Shown piece after piece: positions 43,439-52,926 of a stretch of DNA of 64,000 nt (position 1 is the stretch's first letter; each line of letters begins with the position of its first letter). The stretch spans positions 1 to 64,000 of the forward strand of contig NZ_VYTY01000001.1 in NCBI RefSeq assembly GCF_009821115.1. The letters run 5' to 3'. Position numbers and translations under genes: made by a program. Source of the stretch: Nitrincola alkalisediminis. GTDB taxonomy: Bacteria; Pseudomonadota; Gammaproteobacteria; Pseudomonadales; Balneatricaceae. The notes beneath the pieces were generated by a model. It was not told the DNA's origin, did not search any database, and worked only from the letters and a program-made list of their open reading frames with translations.

Positions 43439-45829
43439 ATGAGTCAAACGCCTTTCAGCCGAGGGTCTCCAGCATTGATCAGGTCACTACGAAACCGTCT
43501 CTCATTGCTGGTTGGCCTGATTACCTTACCTGGCTATGTTGCAATTACGGCTGACATGTTGGAGAGTCGGCAACAAGCACTCCACTCACTTAAGCAACAA
43601 GTTGAGATGACCGCAAAAGATGTTGCAGGACTACAATCTAAGATACTCTCCGACACTGAAACCTACCTGACGTACCTTGTTAAACTCCCCGAATTGCAAG
43701 ACCCTGTTGAACCTGTTTGCGGTGAGTTTTTATCCAAGATCGTGAAGCTTAACCCCTTGTATGTGAATATTGGTGTTCCGCTAGCCAATGGTGATCTCCT
43801 GTGTAACGCACACCCCTTGAATCGCTCGGTCAATGTTTTTGATCGCCCCTATTTCCAAGAAGCACTGACCCATCGAAGGTTCTCAATTGGTACCTACCAG
43901 CTTGATCGTGCGGCCAATACCACAAGCATTAACTTTGGTTACCCGGTGATCGATGCAGTCACTGATGAGGTTAGAGCCGTTGCTGTCGCTGTTGTTTCAC
44001 TGGCATGGTGGACACAGTATCTTGAATCCAGCAATTTGCCAGAGTTGAGTACGGCATTTATCATCGATAGTTTAAACACATTGGTTGCCAATTACCCTGC
44101 CGATCCAGACGCATTGGGTCGCTTGATTGCTCAGTCCAATGGCTATAATCAAGCCGAGGTCTTGTTAGGAGACGATGGCATCCGGAGGATGAAGTATACG
44201 CTCCCATTACTGCATAATATTGGTCATGAATCGTTTTCGTTGACGATCGGTGTCCCAACAGATGCCGTGCTCAATCGAATCAATCAGCGTTTCTACATTT
44301 CATTGCTGTCGTTTTCCTTGGTGATGCTTGGGCTGTTCTGGATTACATCTCAAGTCCTAAAACGTGGGGTTTTACAACCCATCGAGGCGTTGACCGCCGC
44401 GAGTCGCAAGTTACAGCGTGGTATTTTTGAGCGTGATAGAGCGAATGAAGGTGTCATTGAACTGGTTCAACTGAAGCGGCAGTTCGAACAGATGGCAGAA
44501 ACACGTCTTGAAGCTGAACGTCAGATTTGGATTCAGGCCAATAATGACTCTCTCACTGCATTACCTAACCGCTATTTACTTAACTATCAGCTTTCTGAAG
44601 CCATCGATCGTGCAAAGCAAGGGGGTACACACCTGAATTTGCTGCTGCTGGATCTGGATAACTTCAAGGATATTAATGATACGCTTGGCCATGAAACGGG
44701 CGACAAGGTTTTGTGTGAAGTCGCCGGAAGGCTGAAAGGAGTGGTTAAGCCGCCTGATCTTCTGGCTCGGCTAGGGGATGATGAGTTTACACTCGTGCTG
44801 ACAGGCCATGACTATGCTGTTTCGCTTGACGACTTTTGCCACCAGATACTGAAGCTGCTGGCTGAGCCGATACAGGTGCATGAGCACCGTCTTTTTGTAA
44901 CCAGCAGTATTGGAATTGCGACTTACCCTGCAGATGCAGATTGTGTTGAGGAACTCCTTAAGTCAGCTGATCAGGCCATGTTTACGGCCAAGCGAGATGG
45001 CCGCAATCGGCATAGATACTTTGATCCGGTGATGCGAGAAGCCATTCTGCATAAGCGTGAGTTGATTGCCGATCTACGTGACGCAATTGAAACCGAGCTG
45101 GTGGTTTATTATCAGCCTATCTTTGACTGTCAATCCCAGCGTATCACCAAAGCGGAGGCCTTGGTTCGGTGGCTACATCCTGAAAAAGGCCTGATCAGTC
45201 CAGCAGAATTTATTCCTCTTGCCGAAGAGTGCGGATTGATTATTGCGATTGGCCAACGGGTGTTCGATCAAGTGTGTCAGGATTTACCTGCCTTAAAATC
45301 CGCCTACGATGATGGGTTTCAGGTCAGTATTAATGTTTCCCCGATACAGTTTGCGCATGAGGAAACACAGCTGACGCAGTGGGTTCATCAGCTTAAAGCG
45401 CATAATCTGTCCTGTAATGACATTATTGTTGAGATTACTGAAGGTGTGATGCTAGATCCAAATTGTGAAACCATCAAAAAACTGATGGTGTTTCGAGATC
45501 ATGGTATGCATGTGGCACTGGATGATTTTGGAACTGGTTATTCGTCGCTTGCCTATATTTATCAATATGATATTGACTACTTCAAAATTGATCAGTGTTT
45601 TATCTCGACCCTCAAAGTCGGCTCAGATACATTGGCGCTTTGCGAAGCGATGGTGCTGATGGCCCACAAGTTGGGTATTCAAGTCATTGCGGAAGGAGTC
45701 GAAACAACCGAGCAGGCTGAGCTCATTGCTGAGATAGGCTGTGATTTCATTCAAGGCTATTTGATATCCAAACCACAGCCTTTGTCAGTGCTTGTTTCAG
45801 ATCGAAAGGGGGTTGCTTGCTCTTCTTGA
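43439..45829 (+). CDS. Membrane-bound GGDEF-EAL protein, probably a c-di-GMP phosphodiesterase
   Basis: The 796-residue protein has a first membrane helix (about 20-40), a periplasmic CACHE-like sensor, a second helix near 286-306 and a HAMP linker. The GGDEF domain's active loop reads GDDEF (ARLGDDEFTL), with the second glycine replaced by Asp. The EAL domain is intact (KAEALVRW, DDFGTGYSSLAY, EGVETTEQ). The degenerate GGDEF suggests a regulatory domain, leaving cyclic-di-GMP hydrolysis as the likely activity. Position beside the flagellar block suggests motility control, which is an inference. Confidence 0.9.
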   Translation: MSQTPFSRGSPALIRSLRNRLSLLVGLITLPGYVAITADMLESRQQALHSLKQQVEMTAKDVAGLQSKILSDTETYLTYLVKLPELQDPVEPVCGEFLSKIVKLNPLYVNIGVPLANGDLLCNAHPLNRSVNVFDRPYFQEALTHRRFSIGTYQLDRAANTTSINFGYPVIDAVTDEVRAVAVAVVSLAWWTQYLESSNLPELSTAFIIDSLNTLVANYPADPDALGRLIAQSNGYNQAEVLLGDDGIRRMKYTLPLLHNIGHESFSLTIGVPTDAVLNRINQRFYISLLSFSLVMLGLFWITSQVLKRGVLQPIEALTAASRKLQRGIFERDRANEGVIELVQLKRQFEQMAETRLEAERQIWIQANNDSLTALPNRYLLNYQLSEAIDRAKQGGTHLNLLLLDLDNFKDINDTLGHETGDKVLCEVAGRLKGVVKPPDLLARLGDDEFTLVLTGHDYAVSLDDFCHQILKLLAEPIQVHEHRLFVTSSIGIATYPADADCVEELLKSADQAMFTAKRDGRNRHRYFDPVMREAILHKRELIADLRDAIETELVVYYQPIFDCQSQRITKAEALVRWLHPEKGLISPAEFIPLAEECGLIIAIGQRVFDQVCQDLPALKSAYDDGFQVSINVSPIQFAHEETQLTQWVHQLKAHNLSCNDIIVEITEGVMLDPNCETIKKLMVFRDHGMHVALDDFGTGYSSLAYIYQYDIDYFKIDQCFISTLKVGSDTLALCEAMVLMAHKLGIQVIAEGVETTEQAELIAEIGCDFIQGYLISKPQPLSVLVSDRKGVACSS

Positions 45830-45925
45830 AAGATATTCTCCAAGGTTAGCGATTTTTAGCAAAACTCCGTTGACGATGCTCTACGAAGGAGTCGGGTTTA
45901 ATCCAAGAGCATATGACATACGATA

Positions 45926-47023
45926 TTAATCAAATATATGCAGCTGCTCTCCTAACAAAGACACAAAAATAGACATCCCCATACGCAGATCTTGTCGCTC
46001 GACAAAATGACGAGGAATAAAAAAGCGCAGGGGGAGTTCTGGTGCATGTGTTGGGCGTACGCTGATGCTGACATGTGGGCCCAGCATAACGAGTTCTTCA
46101 ATCCGCCCCTCGATTGGATTTTCTTTGTCGCCATTAGACGGTCTATCAGGACGGTGTAAAATTAAACTCTGGGGTGTGGCCATCCATTCAATTGTTTGAC
46201 CTACTTTGTACGTTTTTTGAGTGGTAATCAAAAGTGTTTTTCCACACCAGTCTAAGGTTATTTGGGTCTTTGAGACATCTTTAACGATGCCCTTAAATAG
46301 ATTATGCATGCCAAGAAGTCGTGCCACTGTTGGGCTTCTTGGATGGCTCATTAGCTCATCGGGTGTGGCAACTTGCAAAATTTGGCCGTGATGGAGCACA
46401 CAAATACGATCCGCTAACTGCAGGGCTTCCTCAAGATCATGTGTCACCAGCAAGGTGGGGGCTTCAATTTGATGGCGCAGCAGCGCCAGCTCGCGTCGTA
46501 ATTTATGGCGTGTTGCTTGATCCACTGCGGAAAAAGGCTCATCAAGTAAGAGGAGACGGGGTTCAGCCACCAAGGCGCGTGCCAATGCGACTCGCTGGCG
46601 CTGGCCACCGGATAATTCATGAGGCTTACGTAACTCAAGGCCTGATAAATGGACACGTGCTAACCAGTCCAATGCTTTTTGGTTTGCGTCCCGCTTTGAG
46701 AGTTTAAACAACGGAAGCATCACGTTTTGTAATGCGGTTAAGTGAGGAAAGAGCGCATAGTTTTGAAAGACCATTCCGAGCGAACGTTGCTCTGGTTTGA
46801 TTTGAATTTTCTGAGTGCTATTAAGCCAGTCTATATTTCCGCTTTGGATGTGTCCTGTTACTTCAGTGTACAAACCTGCTAGGCTTCTGAGTAGTGTTGT
46901 TTTGCCGCTTCCGGATGGACCAAGTAGCGCAACCAGTTCTCTTGGTTGAATGTGGAGCTTGGCCTTTAGGGGAATCTTACCGCAGGATTCAAGGTCGAAG
47001 TCCAGATAGAGTCCAAGCGTCAT
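45926..47023 (-). CDS. modC: Molybdate ABC transporter ATP-binding protein ModC
   Basis: The 365-residue ATPase has Walker A GPSGSGKTT, signature HELSGGQRQRVALARAL, Walker B LLLLDEPFSAVD and the H-loop THD. The C-terminal extension (about 290-360) is a TOBE/MOP-like molybdate-binding regulatory domain, as in ModC. Its start overlaps the modB stop by ATGA, so it is the last gene of modABC. Confidence 0.9.
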   Translation of the reverse strand: MTLGLYLDFDLESCGKIPLKAKLHIQPRELVALLGPSGSGKTTLLRSLAGLYTEVTGHIQSGNIDWLNSTQKIQIKPEQRSLGMVFQNYALFPHLTALQNVMLPLFKLSKRDANQKALDWLARVHLSGLELRKPHELSGGQRQRVALARALVAEPRLLLLDEPFSAVDQATRHKLRRELALLRHQIEAPTLLVTHDLEEALQLADRICVLHHGQILQVATPDELMSHPRSPTVARLLGMHNLFKGIVKDVSKTQITLDWCGKTLLITTQKTYKVGQTIEWMATPQSLILHRPDRPSNGDKENPIEGRIEELVMLGPHVSISVRPTHAPELPLRFFIPRHFVERQDLRMGMSIFVSLLGEQLHIFD

Positions 47024-47688
47024 ATTTTTCTCCGCTGACGAAACTGCCCAAGGCCTTGGAGTAGGAGTAAACTTACAAAGGCGAGAGCGAGTAGCACGAG
47101 TGCCATCTGACCAGCCGCTTCGAGATTAAACGCTTGCACTTGATCATATATGGCAATCGATAGGGTTCGTGTTTCTCCTGATAAATTGCCTCCGACCATT
47201 AACACGACACCAAACTCTCCCAAGGTATGAGCAAAGGTTAAGACAAAGGCTCCCGCTAAACCTGGCCAAATGAGCGGCAGTTCAATTTTGAAAAAAGCCT
47301 GCCAAGCATTAAGACCACAGGTTCGGGCGGCGTCACGAAGATCTCGGTCGATACTGCTAAATGCGTGTTGTATGGGTTGTACAGAAAATGGGAGGTTGGC
47401 GATAATGGATGCGATGAGTAAGCCCTCAAAGCTAAAGTTAAGCGATTTATTAAAAAGCGTTTCCCAAAGGCTGCCGAAGGGGGCTTGACCAGAAAAAGCC
47501 ACTAGAAAATAGTAGCCGAGCACTGTGGGGGGTAAGACCAATGGCAGGAAAATCAGAGTTTGCAGTACAGGCACCCAAGGTCGATGACTCCATGCAATGA
47601 AACGTCCAAGTGCGATGCCGATGGGCAGAAGCAATAGACTGGTAAGAATCGCTAATTTGAAGGAGATTTCAAGCGCTTGAAATTCCAT
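47020..47688 (-). CDS. modB: Molybdate ABC transporter permease ModB
   Basis: The 222-residue inner-membrane permease has about five helices and the coupling motif AARTCGLNAWQAFFKIELPLIWPGL. The downstream FAHTLGEFGVVLMVGGN is characteristic of ModB. It pairs with ModC and the periplasmic ModA, and overlaps both neighbours by one to four bases. Confidence 0.95.
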   Translation of the reverse strand: MEFQALEISFKLAILTSLLLLPIGIALGRFIAWSHRPWVPVLQTLIFLPLVLPPTVLGYYFLVAFSGQAPFGSLWETLFNKSLNFSFEGLLIASIIANLPFSVQPIQHAFSSIDRDLRDAARTCGLNAWQAFFKIELPLIWPGLAGAFVLTFAHTLGEFGVVLMVGGNLSGETRTLSIAIYDQVQAFNLEAAGQMALVLLALAFVSLLLLQGLGQFRQRRKI

Positions 47689-48437
47689 TAAGGTGCACCA
47701 AAGCCATGATCCATCAGTATTTTTTTAGCTGTTTCTGTCTGCATAAACTGATAAAAGTTTTTAGCTGTTGGACTGGCGTTTCTCATTAATACCATCTTTT
47801 GTTCAAGCGGGATGTGCTCTGACTCAGGGATTAACCAAGCTATACCGGGCAGATCCTGTCGGTTTGCCAACAAAGGCCAAGCGACAATACCCGCACGAGC
47901 GGCACCGGAAAGCACAAACTGAACGGATTGAGCTGCATTTTCGCCTAGAACAAGTCGCGGCTGTAATGTGTCCTTAACAGACCAATGCTGTAGCCAATCC
48001 ATCGCAGCCATGCCGTAGGGTGCATGTTGCGGGTTGGCAATTGAAAGCTTATCGCTAGAGTTCGCATTTTCCTGCCATTGCAAAAGTGCTTCTGATGGTG
48101 AATCTGCAGACAGAGCATCTTGAGTGTAAAATGCAAGCCTGCCAAAAGCATAACGGGTACCTGCATCTAACGTGAGTTTTTCATTATAAAGTAGCTCGAC
48201 AAAGTCTGAATTGGCGGAAAAAAACAGCTCAAAAGGGGCCTCATGGCGCAACTGGCTGGTAAAAACACCGGAAGAGCCGAAGGTTATACTGATATTGCTA
48301 TTAGGATGATTCTCCTTAAAGGCTTTTTCAATATTAGGCAGCGCCAGTTGTAAATCTGCTGCCGCCGCAATACGAACTGGATTGGCCGCATACGTAGATA
48401 ATGGAAGAAGTAGCAGAAGAATTAAAATGAACGGCAT
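47688..48437 (-). CDS. modA: Molybdate-binding protein ModA
   Basis: The 249-residue periplasmic protein has a signal peptide (MPFILILLLLLPLSTYA), then VRIAAAADLQLALPNIEKAFKENHP and ITFGSSGVFTSQLRHEAPFELFFSA, the two binding-site loops of ModA. It opens the modABC operon. No clear ModE operator was found upstream. Confidence 0.95.
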   Translation of the reverse strand: MPFILILLLLLPLSTYAANPVRIAAAADLQLALPNIEKAFKENHPNSNISITFGSSGVFTSQLRHEAPFELFFSANSDFVELLYNEKLTLDAGTRYAFGRLAFYTQDALSADSPSEALLQWQENANSSDKLSIANPQHAPYGMAAMDWLQHWSVKDTLQPRLVLGENAAQSVQFVLSGAARAGIVAWPLLANRQDLPGIAWLIPESEHIPLEQKMVLMRNASPTAKNFYQFMQTETAKKILMDHGFGAP

Positions 48438-49083
48438 TAGAGCTCCAGATGTACAAGGTTATTCTATAGAAAAACATATCAACAAGGAGGCGGCAATACC
48501 TCTCAGGTAATAAACAATGCCAACTCGTGCTTTTAGTGTCATACACAATCTCAGTTAAGGTGAACAACATCGCCCTTGCGATTCATGGCAAGAAAATTCG
48601 CAATTATCTCCATTTGGATCTGTTGCATCATCATTTTCAATGGTTGAAGCATTATTCGCTTGTTGCACGAATGCCAGCTCTTCCATCCATGGCTGCAACA
48701 AAGACAATGTCCAAGCTAAATCCTGTTTGCTCGGATTCGCTGATGAGCACAGAGAACTGATCTACATCGTCAGGTGAGCGATCTACACAGAGTGTGGGAA
48801 CCAATGTTCCACCCTATCCGCGAAAATCATGCTTGAAATATTCAGCATGAATATGCCATAGATGGCTAAACGTGAAAATTGCCCTAAAGAGGTAGTGTGC
48901 TTGGCGACAGAGGCGCTTATGTCTCGGCAGTGTCGATTTTATTTCAAGATTAATGACGCCTTCAAAGATGGTATACGTCTTGCTTATCCAGTAGTGAGAA
49001 AATTTACCCAAGAGCAGCACTAACCGGGTTAGTGATGAATGCTCCTGACGTGTTTATACCATTTTTGATTAAGGGGCTTTTAA
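48438..49083. other. 645-base gap between modA and nnrS
   Basis: No intact gene is recognised. A minus-strand frame (about 48580-48730) encodes a cysteine-containing stretch with stops in neighbouring frames and may be a decayed gene end. A 53-codon plus-strand frame is listed separately. No clear promoter for nnrS beyond its ribosome binding site was identified. Confidence 0.5.
48862..49023 (+). CDS. Possible small protein of unknown function
   Basis: A 53-codon frame begins MAKRENCPKEVVCLATEALM and ends with TAA, giving a basic, soluble product. It lacks a ribosome binding site and matches nothing I know. It could be a small gene or chance. Confidence 0.25.
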   Translation: MAKRENCPKEVVCLATEALMSRQCRFYFKINDAFKDGIRLAYPVVRKFTQEQH

Positions 49084-50301
49084 ATGTCAAATCATCGTCA
49101 CTCAGTGACCGATATGTCTAGAGAACAGTCACTAACACCATTGCTTAGACAGGCATTTCGTCCGATGTTTCTGTTAGGTGCACTCTATAGTGTTGTTGCA
49201 ATGGCGTTATGGGGCATGATGTTAAGTGGTCATTTAGTACTGAATGTCTATGCAAATGTTATGTTTTGGCATCAACATGAAATGATTTTTGGTTTTGTTG
49301 CCGCCATTATTGTAGGCTTTTTATTAACAGCGGTTCAAAACTGGACAGGAACGCGTGCGACACATGGCGCTTCTTTGTTGATTCTAGCGCTAGTCTGGAT
49401 GCTCGGTCGTGTCTTAATGCTTTTTGGTGGTAGTTTACCGCCTTTACTTGTTGCAACAGTCGATTTAATTTTTTTGCCGCTCGCGGCTGTCTTTTTTGGA
49501 CATATTATTCTTAAAGCGGAACAAGTCAGAAATTTATTTTTTGTACCGATTCTGCTGCTCTTGACCATCAGTAACGGCATTATGCATGCTGGCGTTATAT
49601 TGAATCAATTTCAGTTTGTTCATTACGGAAGTATGAATGCTGTTTGGTTAGTGACATTGGTGATGAGTGTCGTTTCAGGGCGTGTGTTGCCTATGTTTAC
49701 GGCTAACGGAACCAATACCCCCAAAGTACAGCCTTTGGTATGGTTAGATAGGGCAGCCCTAGGCTCTATTTGGCTAATTTTTGTATTACAGTTCTTGCTT
49801 TTAAAACCCTTATTAGCGCCTTCTTTGCTGTCGGCTCTTTATGCGATCGCGGCACTCCTTAATTTTGCTCGACTGATCAGATTAAAAATGTGGATCACTT
49901 GGCGGGTTCCTTTATTGTGGTCACTGCATATTGCCGTTGCCTTTATTCCGATAGGATTGGCGCTATTTGCTCTACGCTATGCTGGGTTTGCAGTGAGTAT
50001 CAGTACGGGCGTGCATGCATTAACGGCTGGTGCTATGGGAATTATGATTCTTTCTATGATGGCACGTGTTTCTCTTGGACATTCGGGGCGTCTTTTACAA
50101 CCTAAAGTGATCATGACTATCGCATTTGCATTGGTGATTTTGGCGGCTGTATCACGTGTCTTTTTAACATGGTTGCTGCCTGGCTTTGCCTTACAAGGAT
50201 ACTATTTTGCAATCATTGCATGGGTTGTTGCCTACGTCTTTTATATTGTTGTTTATACCCCTATTTTGACAGCACCGAGGGCAGATGGGCGACCAGGTTA
50301 A
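49084..50301 (+). CDS. nnrS: NnrS-family haem-copper membrane protein (nitric oxide response)
   Basis: The 405-residue protein has about twelve hydrophobic segments and the NnrS landmarks: FRPMFLLGALYSV near the N-terminus, FWHQHEMIFGF with paired histidines, and GVHALTAGAMGIMILSMMARVSLGHSGR. NnrS proteins relieve nitric-oxide stress. Location beside norR and a ytfE-type repair gene fits. AAGGGG precedes the ATG. Confidence 0.9.
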   Translation: MSNHRHSVTDMSREQSLTPLLRQAFRPMFLLGALYSVVAMALWGMMLSGHLVLNVYANVMFWHQHEMIFGFVAAIIVGFLLTAVQNWTGTRATHGASLLILALVWMLGRVLMLFGGSLPPLLVATVDLIFLPLAAVFFGHIILKAEQVRNLFFVPILLLLTISNGIMHAGVILNQFQFVHYGSMNAVWLVTLVMSVVSGRVLPMFTANGTNTPKVQPLVWLDRAALGSIWLIFVLQFLLLKPLLAPSLLSALYAIAALLNFARLIRLKMWITWRVPLLWSLHIAVAFIPIGLALFALRYAGFAVSISTGVHALTAGAMGIMILSMMARVSLGHSGRLLQPKVIMTIAFALVILAAVSRVFLTWLLPGFALQGYYFAIIAWVVAYVFYIVVYTPILTAPRADGRPG

Positions 50302-50344
50302 CGGGAACGATAGGCCTTATGTGGTGTGATCAAACCTACTAAAA

Positions 50345-50542
50345 CTACTCAGGGCGCCGCCATAGCCATGTGGCAGTGCCGAGTAAAATTGTGGTGACAA
50401 GTATCTTTGGCCAGCCTTTACCTGCAGCCCAAGCACTCAACAATATGAAAGGTACAGTTGGTAGGCCTGGCAAAGGAATGCCCGCTAACGCCAGCAGCAT
50501 GGCTACACTGGCGACACAGCGCCACAAGAATCTTCGTATCAC
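50345..50542 (-). CDS. Short YbaN/DUF454-like membrane protein
   Basis: The 65-residue product contains the DUF454 core PLPGLPTVPFILLSAWAAGKGWP and a second hydrophobic helix, but lacks the 50 or so middle residues of normal YbaN proteins (about 115-130). It may be an internal deletion or a compact form. Its start overlaps the norR stop by ATGA, so it is co-transcribed with norR. Confidence 0.65.
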   Translation of the reverse strand: MIRRFLWRCVASVAMLLALAGIPLPGLPTVPFILLSAWAAGKGWPKILVTTILLGTATWLWRRPE

Positions 50543-52065
50543 TTTAGTCCCAGTCGTTGAGCGAGTTTATGTAAGTTACTGGCATCGACAGCCAGTAATC
50601 TGGCCGCTTGAGCCCATGAGTGATTAGCCTTTAAAAGCGCAAGACGAATCAAGTTACGTTGAGTTTGTTCTACCGCTATTTTTAAGGGTACAAGAGCGTT
50701 GTCAGAGCTGATGTTTGCACTTTTATCGAAGTCGTCAACGGGTTGATCGCTAAGACCCTGAAAGAAATGACTATGTAACGTAATAATGTCGGCTTTATTG
50801 ACTCCATAACTCAGAGCTTTAATGGCGGCCCGACTGATGACATGTTCCAGCTCCCTGACGTTCCCAGGCCATTGATAATTAAGCAAGAGCAATTCCGCTG
50901 TGTTATCAAGTCGTAAGCTGCGAAACCCTAGTCGAGTTCTATTTTGTTCTAAAAAAAATCCTGCTAGTAAGAGAATATCATTTCCACGATCGCGTAAAGG
51001 GGGAATATGCAAAGGGTAAACAGATAGTCTATGGTAGAGATCTGCACGAAACTCACCGCTTTTCACCTGAGCTTGTAGATTGCGATTGGTGGCCGCCACT
51101 ATCCTGACATCAACGTGGCGAATCTTATCAGTCCCTAGGCGCTGTACCTCACCATTTTGTAGAACTCTCAATAATTTAGCTTGTATATTCAGAGGAAGCT
51201 CACCGACTTCATCTAGAAAAATAGTTCCCTTATCTGCACTTTCAAAGCGTCCTTGACGATCACCTGTAGCCCCTGAAAAAGCCCCTTTAGCATGACCAAA
51301 TAATTCACTCTCAGCCAGTGTCTCAGGCAGTGCTGCACAATTTACATAGACCATTTTTTGCGTGTGACGAGGTGAAAGAAGATGCAGTCGACGTGCAAAT
51401 AATTCTTTCCCCGTGCCTGTTTCCCCTAGTAACAAAACGGGTAGTTCTGAATCAGCAACCACACTTAATTCATTCAGTACTTCGTTCAATTGAGGGCTTT
51501 GACCAATAATATTCACTTCCGAGTGCAGTTTACGTTCCATCTGTGCGTCATCTTGCCGCCCCTGTCGAAGCGCTTTATTGTCCTGCTCTAATCGACTCAT
51601 ACGAAGCATTGCTTCAATCACGAGCGAGCAACGCTGGAGGTCTTGTCGATGTTGTTCGCAAAAGGTACCAGGGGTAAGCGCATCAAGAGTTACCACACCC
51701 CAAATCTCACCTTCAATAAACAAAGACATGCCCATGCAGTCATGTACGGCTAAGTGTTCGCCCGGTTGGGTTTCTATCAATCCATCATAGGGGTCGGGTA
51801 GTGGACTGTCAGGTTCAAATCTAAAGGCTACACGCGTGCTACAAAGCATGGCCAAGCGGGGGTGTTGTGCGAGTTCAAATTGACGACCTAAGGCTTCTTT
51901 GACTAAACCATGACTGGCAATCGGAATGAGTGCTTGCTCATCTTTGCGTAATAAAACCACGGCTCCACAATTAAAGTAACTTTTTAATGTCGACACCAAT
52001 TTCTGTAGACGAACAGGTCCTGGTTGATCGGTGACTAAATCCGCGAGCAGGCTTTCCTGAATCAT
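50539..52065 (-). CDS. norR: Nitric-oxide-responsive sigma-54 activator NorR
   Basis: The 508-residue activator has an N-terminal GAF domain that senses NO through non-haem iron (with DSPLPDPYDGLI typical of NorR). The AAA+ domain follows (Walker A GETGTGKE, Walker B IFLDEVGELP), then a C-terminal Fis-type helix-turn-helix. The sigma-54 contact loop reads GAFSGA instead of GAFTGA. It is divergent from the ytfE-type gene; the gap holds two GT-N7-AC NorR-like sites and a sigma-54 promoter facing that gene. Confidence 0.9.
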   Translation of the reverse strand: MIQESLLADLVTDQPGPVRLQKLVSTLKSYFNCGAVVLLRKDEQALIPIASHGLVKEALGRQFELAQHPRLAMLCSTRVAFRFEPDSPLPDPYDGLIETQPGEHLAVHDCMGMSLFIEGEIWGVVTLDALTPGTFCEQHRQDLQRCSLVIEAMLRMSRLEQDNKALRQGRQDDAQMERKLHSEVNIIGQSPQLNEVLNELSVVADSELPVLLLGETGTGKELFARRLHLLSPRHTQKMVYVNCAALPETLAESELFGHAKGAFSGATGDRQGRFESADKGTIFLDEVGELPLNIQAKLLRVLQNGEVQRLGTDKIRHVDVRIVAATNRNLQAQVKSGEFRADLYHRLSVYPLHIPPLRDRGNDILLLAGFFLEQNRTRLGFRSLRLDNTAELLLLNYQWPGNVRELEHVISRAAIKALSYGVNKADIITLHSHFFQGLSDQPVDDFDKSANISSDNALVPLKIAVEQTQRNLIRLALLKANHSWAQAARLLAVDASNLHKLAQRLGLK

Positions 52066-52085
52066 GGTTTTTTTTACCTTGTAGG

Positions 52086-52121
52086 GTCGAATATACCGTA
52101 AATGAATTGGGTAAAAAATAC
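52086..52121 (+). promoter_or_regulatory. NorR-type enhancer sites
   Basis: GT-CGAATAT-AC (52086-52096) and GT-AAAAAAT-AC (52111-52121) fit the NorR pattern GT-N7-AC. A third, GT-N8-AC at 52161-52172, is one base too long. All lie upstream of the sigma-54 promoter at 52218. Confidence 0.6.
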
Positions 52122-52217
52122 CACGATGCGCCCGTGATGGATATTCCTAAGAAGAGGTATGTCAATTTATACACTCAGGCGCGATTCATTTTATGCCCTG
52201 ATGAGTTTTTAGATATA

Positions 52218-52232
52218 TGGCATGCTGTTTGC
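52218..52232 (+). promoter_or_regulatory. Sigma-54 promoter for the ytfE-type gene
   Basis: TGGCAT-GCTGT-TTGC keeps the -24 GG and -12 GC with correct spacing, 57 bases before the start at 52289. NorR, encoded divergently, is the expected activator. Confidence 0.85.
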
Positions 52233-52288
52233 CTTTATCTATCCGAGTATTAATTGAACGAACATGATTTAAATTCTAGGAGTGCTTT

Positions 52289-52825
52289 ATGCAATTATCA
52301 GCAGCAACTCAAGCGGGTTTGACACGCAATGTACAGCAATGGCAATCACTACCCAATAAAGACCTTATTGACTTTGTGCTTGAGCGATACCATGCGGTCC
52401 ACCGAGTACAATTCCCAGAAGCCATTCATATGGCTCGCCGTGTCGAGCAGGTTCATGGAGCAAGTGCTAAGTGTCCAGTGGGCTTAACAGAGCATCTTTT
52501 ACTCATGTTTCAGGAGTTGGAAAGTCATATGATGAAGGAGGAACAAATTCTGTTTCCCATGTTAGCCAATGAAAGTTACCCTCAAGGACCCATTATGGTC
52601 ATGGAAAATGAGCATCAGGAGCATGAGTTGGCGTTACAACGAATACTGAGTCTGACTGATGAGCTAACGCTGCCTGAAGGTGCTTGTGGGACATGGACAG
52701 CACTTTACACGCTGCTTCGTGAGATTATTGTTGATGTCCGTGCGCACATTGATTTGGAGAGTCATGTTTTGTTTGTGCCCGTTGAAAAACATTCTGGAGC
52801 CTGTTGTGGAGGCTGTGGTGGATAA
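52289..52825 (+). CDS. ytfE: Iron-sulfur cluster repair protein (YtfE/DnrN/ScdA type)
   Basis: The 178-residue protein is a hemerythrin-like di-iron protein: histidines and glutamates in VLERYHAVHR, MARRVEQVHG, KEEQILFPML, ENEHQEHEL and AHIDLESHVLF. It repairs iron-sulfur centres damaged by nitric oxide. It lacks the short N-terminal ScdA_N domain and ends in an unusual Cys/Gly tail (GACCGGCGG) that could bind metal. The sigma-54 promoter and NorR sites upstream fit NO induction. Confidence 0.85.
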   Translation: MQLSAATQAGLTRNVQQWQSLPNKDLIDFVLERYHAVHRVQFPEAIHMARRVEQVHGASAKCPVGLTEHLLLMFQELESHMMKEEQILFPMLANESYPQGPIMVMENEHQEHELALQRILSLTDELTLPEGACGTWTALYTLLREIIVDVRAHIDLESHVLFVPVEKHSGACCGGCGG

Positions 52826-52926
52826 GCCAGTTATCGATAAAGTGCAGTAGGCCATGGTATAACGTCATTAGGCAGTGTTACCCTTTGAGGTTAGTCTAAA
52901 GACGTTAGTCAAAAAGTAGAGCCAAA

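Noticed and set aside
48438-48800. ModE operator upstream of modA
   Set aside because: No convincing palindrome of the ModE type was seen.
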